The position numbers and the translations under genes were made by a program. The notes under the pieces are model-generated. The model saw only the letters and a list, made by a program, of their open reading frames with translations. It made no database searches and had not been told where the DNA came from. Of a stretch of 64,000 nt of DNA, positions 62,277 through 64,000 are shown piece after piece; positions within the stretch are counted from its first letter, which is position 1; every line of letters begins with the position of its first letter. This DNA comes from Bacteroidales bacterium UBA6428 (GTDB lineage: Bacteria > Bacteroidota > Bacteroidia > Bacteroidales > UBA932): assembly GCA_002437305.1 (NCBI GenBank), contig DJOW01000058.1, forward strand, positions 1-64,000. The letters run 5' to 3'.

Positions 62277-63734
62277 ATGACAATTAAAGATTTGCAGCCA
62301 AAGACCGTCTGGGAGAACTTCTACGGTCTGACAAGAGTGCCTCGTCCTTCAAAACACGAGGGTAAGGTTCAGGAGTATCTCCTAGACTGGGGGAAAGAGC
62401 ACGGTGTTGACGTAAGGAAGGACGACACCGGCAACATCATATTCACAGCTCCCGCCACCCCCGGCTATGAGAACCGTAAGGGCGTGATCATGCAGGCCCA
62501 CATGGACATGGTCCCCCAGAAGACCGCCGACACGAAGCATGACTTCCTTACTGATCCTATAGAGACGGAGATAAAGGGTGACTGGGTGACGGCGAAGGGA
62601 ACCACCCTGGGGGCAGACAACGGTATCGGTGTGGCTCTCGCTCTTTCCGTGCTTCAGGACAAAGCTTTGAAACACGGCCCGTTGGAGGCTCTCATCACCT
62701 ACGATGAGGAGACAGGCATGACCGGAGCGAATGCGCTCAAGCCGGGCGTCCTGAAGGGAGATATCCTCCTTAATCTTGACTCAGAGGAGGAAGGCGAGCT
62801 TTGCACCGGTTGCGCTGGAGGCATTGACGGCACCGCCGATTTCGCTTACAGGACCTACAAGACTCCTGAAGGCTTCGTGGGCTGCAAAGTCACCGTCAAG
62901 GGGCTCAAGGGCGGCCACTCCGGAATGGACATCTCTCTCTTCAGGGCCAACGCCAACAAGATCATCTGCCGCCTTCTCGAAGCCGCGATCTCTGAATATG
63001 ACGTCAAGGTCGCCTCCCTGAACGGAGGATCGCTCCGCAACGCGATCCCGTTCGAGGCTGAGGCCGAGATCCTCGTTCCGTCGGCAGACTCAGGAAAAGT
63101 CAAGGATTTAGTGGAGAAGAAGTTCGAAGAGTCAAGGTTCGAGTACCAGTATTCTGATCCGGACATGATTCTCGTTTACGAGAAGCAGAGCGTTCCCGCC
63201 GCCCGCTACATCAGTCCTAAGGTGATCGGCAATGCCGTAAAGGCGATCCTCGCCTGCCCTCACGGAGTGCAGCGGATGAGCGACACCCTTCCAGGCTTGA
63301 CGGAGACATCCACCAACATGGCCATCGTCCGCACCCAAAAGGGGCATCTTACCGTACACTCGCTGACCCGTAGTTCGATTGACTCCGCCAAGATGTATCT
63401 TGCGGACTCGATCCGTTACGTCTTTGAGCTTGCCGGCGCGAAGTATTCGACTTCCGGCGCCTACAGTGGATGGGCTCCAAAGCTTGGGACTCCAATGATC
63501 AAGGTGCTCGAGGACACCTATAAGGAGCTGTTCGGCAAGGATCTGAAGATCACAGCCACCCATGGAGGGCTTGAGTGCGCCATAATGGGAGCCAAGTACC
63601 CGAATTGGGAGATGGTCTCCATCGGCCCTGACATCCTTTATCCTCACTCTCCGGACGAGCGCGTGAACATCGCCTCCGTGTCCCGGACCTGGAAGTTCCT
63701 CACGGCTGTGCTCGAGAACATTCCTGAACGCTAA
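62277..63734 (+). CDS. pepD: Aminoacyl-histidine dipeptidase (M20C)
   Basis: The 485-aa zinc peptidase cleaves dipeptides such as carnosine or Xaa-His. Metal and catalytic motifs are in order: VIMQAHMDMVPQK (His, Asp), LGADNGIGVALAL (bridging Asp), TYDEETGMTGANAL (catalytic Glu pair), and LNLDSEEEGELCTGCAGG. The C-terminal THGGLECAIMGAKYPNWEMVSIGP carries the last His. Length equals E. coli PepD. It is cytoplasmic and has no signal peptide. Confidence 0.96.
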   Translation: MTIKDLQPKTVWENFYGLTRVPRPSKHEGKVQEYLLDWGKEHGVDVRKDDTGNIIFTAPATPGYENRKGVIMQAHMDMVPQKTADTKHDFLTDPIETEIKGDWVTAKGTTLGADNGIGVALALSVLQDKALKHGPLEALITYDEETGMTGANALKPGVLKGDILLNLDSEEEGELCTGCAGGIDGTADFAYRTYKTPEGFVGCKVTVKGLKGGHSGMDISLFRANANKIICRLLEAAISEYDVKVASLNGGSLRNAIPFEAEAEILVPSADSGKVKDLVEKKFEESRFEYQYSDPDMILVYEKQSVPAARYISPKVIGNAVKAILACPHGVQRMSDTLPGLTETSTNMAIVRTQKGHLTVHSLTRSSIDSAKMYLADSIRYVFELAGAKYSTSGAYSGWAPKLGTPMIKVLEDTYKELFGKDLKITATHGGLECAIMGAKYPNWEMVSIGPDILYPHSPDERVNIASVSRTWKFLTAVLENIPER

Positions 63735-63766
63735 TTTGCGAAAGTTGAGATAATTGACTATATTTG
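63735..63766 (+). promoter_or_regulatory. Promoter of rpsF
   Basis: TTTG at 63735-63738, 20 bases, then TATATTTG at 63759-63766, followed by CAGTCC. Confidence 0.75.
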
Positions 63767-63807
63767 CAGTCCTTTTGAGTTGGCATACGTCTCCAAAAGG
63801 ACTGCAA
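63764..63807 (+). repeat. 14-bp perfect inverted repeat at the start of the rpsF leader
   Basis: 63764-63777 (TTGCAGTCCTTTTG) and 63794-63807 are exact reverse complements with a 16-base loop. The left arm begins within the -7 box, so the mRNA would start inside the left arm and could fold only its inner part. Confidence 0.85.
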
Positions 63808-63835
63808 TTTATTTATTATTAAACAATTAATTCAA

Positions 63836-64000
63836 ATGTTAAAACAGTACGAGACCGTTTTCATCGCTACTCCCGTTTTGTCTGAACAACAGATGAAGGA
63901 AGCGGTTGCAAAGTACACCAAGCTTATCACCGACAATGGTGGTGAGGTGGTGTACGAGGAGGACTGGGGACTCCGTCAGCTGGCCTATCCTATCCAGCAC
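63836..64000 (+). CDS. rpsF: 30S ribosomal protein S6 (3' end outside window)
   Basis: The first 55 codons are visible: [24 protein letters not shown], then the segment ending [14 protein letters not shown], which is the start of S6 up to the RNA-binding loop. In this phylum rpsF normally leads rpsR and rplI. The start is the only ATG after the leader hairpin. Confidence 0.95.
   Translation, partial: MLKQYETVFIATPVLSEQQMKEAVAKYTKLITDNGGEVVYEEDWGLRQLAYPIQH

Overview
The window is chromosomal DNA from a member of the Bacteroidota, almost certainly order Bacteroidales. The evidence is a SusC/SusD pair with a BACON-domain lipoprotein, Bacteroidota-type promoters (about TTTG, 18-20 bases, then TAnnTTTG) ahead of many genes, a GH106 rhamnosidase, DUF4831, LicD and Stealth proteins, and few Shine-Dalgarno sites. 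The G+C content looks like a little over 50 percent. I cannot name the genus. There is no phage, insertion sequence, CRISPR array or rRNA operon. The window cuts an FtsX-type permease on the left and rpsF on the right.

Layout. 1-3.9 kb: ABC permease, exported bile-salt-hydrolase-like Ntn hydrolase and ferritin, each followed by a clear terminator. 4.0-14.8 kb: one plus-strand operon, bounded by a promoter at 3958 and a terminator at 14787, holding glpT, a lipoprotein calcineurin-like phosphoesterase, susC, susD and a BACON/tandem-module lipoprotein. It carries no glycosidase, so it may capture and use a phosphorylated (glycerophosphoryl-type) ligand. 14.9-22.4 kb: rhamnose block with rhaA, rhaB, a divergent AraC-type regulator and an exported GH106 alpha-L-rhamnosidase. 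22.4-27.8 kb: a repeat-rich gap, then mgsA and tamB. 27.9-37.7 kb: tsaD, a COG2509 flavoprotein, a serine hydrolase, umuDC, a GDPD lipoprotein, an exported C1 peptidase and sdaA. 37.8-39.2 kb: hsp20, tRNA-Asp and a repeat-containing gap.

39.2-48.2 kb: uvrA, then a surface-phosphoglycan block. A minus-strand operon encodes a class V aminotransferase, a TagD-like cytidylyltransferase fused to a Gfo/Idh/MocA domain, and LicD. Divergent from it lie a second LicD and a Stealth sugar-phosphate transferase, followed by a GT4 glycosyltransferase. This looks like a compact pathway that makes a CDP-activated (perhaps amino-) alcohol phosphate and attaches it to a cell-surface glycan. It is the least familiar system in the window.

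48.6-64 kb: housekeeping genes. These are a DUF47/PhoU-like protein, secA, bactofilin, tRNA-Gly and tRNA-Arg with rplS, eda, dnaJ-grpE, uxaC, an ABC-F ATPase, a lipid A acyltransferase, DUF4831, pepD and the start of rpsF. Several promoters here share an extended -7 element, TAnnTTTGCA, and two of them run straight into long inverted repeats.
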